From NCBI GenBank assembly GCA_964471755.1, contig CAYYJM010000023.1, positions 1-40,994 on the forward strand: a stretch of 40,994 bases of DNA, in the 5' to 3' direction. Of this stretch, positions 40,455 to 40,994 are shown in pieces (the first letter of the stretch is position 1; every line of letters begins with the position of its first letter). This stretch comes from CAYYJM01 sp964471755 (GTDB taxonomy: Bacteria; Planctomycetota; Planctomycetia; Gemmatales; Gemmataceae). Made by a program: the position numbers and the translations under genes. The notes beneath the pieces were generated by a model. It made no database searches, was not told the origin of the DNA, and saw only the letters and a program-made list of their open reading frames with translations.

Positions 40455-40994
40455 TCAGCGAGGTGTCATGCGTCCTCGCGCGGTTGTCTCCAGCGGCACC
40501 ATGACTGCGTCCTGGACTGCCTGGGTGAGGGCGTCGTGGGCAGCCTCACCCAGGGCATATTCCGGACGCGGAAAGCCAGACGGTACGGTTACACCCAGGA
40601 GCGTCAGGCGCACGCCAGCCAGATAGCGCCCGCGCGGCGTCAGGTCGCCAAGGTGCGATCGCAGCGCGGCCACGATCTCGGCCGGAACGGTCGGATCGGG
40701 CAGGTCGGCCGGGTCGATCTCGGAGACGAACTCGACGGCCTCAGCCAGGTTGGCCGACTCCATCAGAACGTGAACCTTGCTCCCCTGCGGGCCACTGCCT
40801 CTCGCGATGACCGGTTCCAGCGGCGTGCAGTATCGCTCCGGGTAATGTCGAACGAGCGTTTCGCGATGGAAGGCTCGCGGCCCCGAGCCGCGGCCGGTGA
40901 GACGATCGACGACCCAGCAACCGCGGACGTGCGGCCCCTTGCCGTGGCAGTGTTCCAGGATCGTCCGGTCGGTGCAGCCGGCGTCTTCCAGGGC
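40455..40994 (-). CDS. C-terminal part of an unknown planctomycete-type protein, open to window edge
   Basis: The frame is open from the right edge to the TGA at 40455, so the gene starts outside the window; the ATG at 40763 is internal. The visible 179 residues contain ALEDAGCTDRTILEHCHGKGPHVRGCWVVDRLTGRGSG, a pattern I associate with repeat-companion proteins common in Gemmata-like genomes, then FHRETLVRHYPERYCTPLEP and a helical C-terminus (AEIVAALRSHLGDLTPRGRYLAGVRLTLLG). No catalytic motif was identified. Function unknown. Confidence 0.7.
   Translation of the reverse strand, partial: ALEDAGCTDRTILEHCHGKGPHVRGCWVVDRLTGRGSGPRAFHRETLVRHYPERYCTPLEPVIARGSGPQGSKVHVLMESANLAEAVEFVSEIDPADLPDPTVPAEIVAALRSHLGDLTPRGRYLAGVRLTLLGVTVPSGFPRPEYALGEAAHDALTQAVQDAVMVPLETTARGRMTPR

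Overview
The window is GC-rich, densely coding bacterial chromosome. The gene style suggests Planctomycetota, probably Gemmatales or Gemmataceae. The indications are a zinc-ribbon/TM/HEAT-repeat protein, a CocE-type hydrolase, a DUF985 cupin, H4MPT-type C1 genes outside a proteobacterial methylotroph, and lipid A/heptose genes. Taxonomy is inferred from gene content, not from a marker gene. Two runs of 10 N (11649-11658, 12169-12178) are assembly gaps inside one permease gene.

Layout. 1-6.7 kb: end of a membrane protein, a secreted parvulin, a hairpin-rich spacer, a secreted tandem amidohydrolase with a degenerate second half, a small unknown protein and a CocE/NonD hydrolase. 6.7-14.6 kb: a four-gene minus-strand operon (SRPBCC protein, KAS III-like enzyme, ThDP enzyme, O-methyltransferase), facing a divergent plus-strand DevC-DevA-DevB type export system. 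Together they look like a small make-and-export island for an unknown acyl or polyketide product. 14.6-15.9 kb: a long inverted repeat and a short secretin-domain protein.

15.9-20.4 kb: the main discovery. A minus-strand operon fwdD - 38-codon ORF - fwdB - fwdA - fwdC encodes a formylmethanofuran dehydrogenase of archaeal composition. fwdB is interrupted by one in-frame TGA, codon 116, exactly where the family carries the Mo/W-ligating Cys or Sec. Eighteen nucleotides after the TGA is a 7-bp stem with an AGUU loop, which fits the bacterial SECIS model. The four Cys of the [4Fe-4S] motif and the pterin-binding subunit FwdD are both present. I infer a catalytically competent, selenocysteine-containing enzyme in a bacterium, unlike the methylotroph Fhc complex whose B subunit is known to have lost redox function. 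A good promoter (TTGCGA-17-TAGAAT) precedes the operon.

20.5-23.3 kb: rhomboid protease, FmdB-type zinc ribbon protein, HEAT-repeat protein. 23.5-32.1 kb: a minus-strand lipid A/LPS core cluster (lpxK, a deoxyhypusine-synthase-like protein, hldE, a GT9 heptosyltransferase, a three-domain Kdo-kinase-like fusion, a GT4 glycosyltransferase), driven from TTGACT-18-TATAAC. 32.4-34.6 kb: a coupled pair with an HTTM membrane protein. 34.6-35.3 kb: a PIN-domain toxin/antitoxin pair. 35.4-39.9 kb: a YhaM-like HD nuclease, a PAS/GAF/receiver regulator, a metallophosphoesterase coupled to a DUF985 cupin, and a strong terminator. 39.9 kb to the end: a small secreted protein and the C-terminal part of a gene running off the right edge.

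Strikingly, several intergenic spacers hold repeats: three copies of one CCGCCGGC-TT-GCCGGCGG palindrome, a perfect 32-bp heptamer inverted repeat inside the fwd operon, a multi-hairpin element and a ~210-bp inverted repeat. No rRNA, tRNA, CRISPR array or insertion sequence was recognised.
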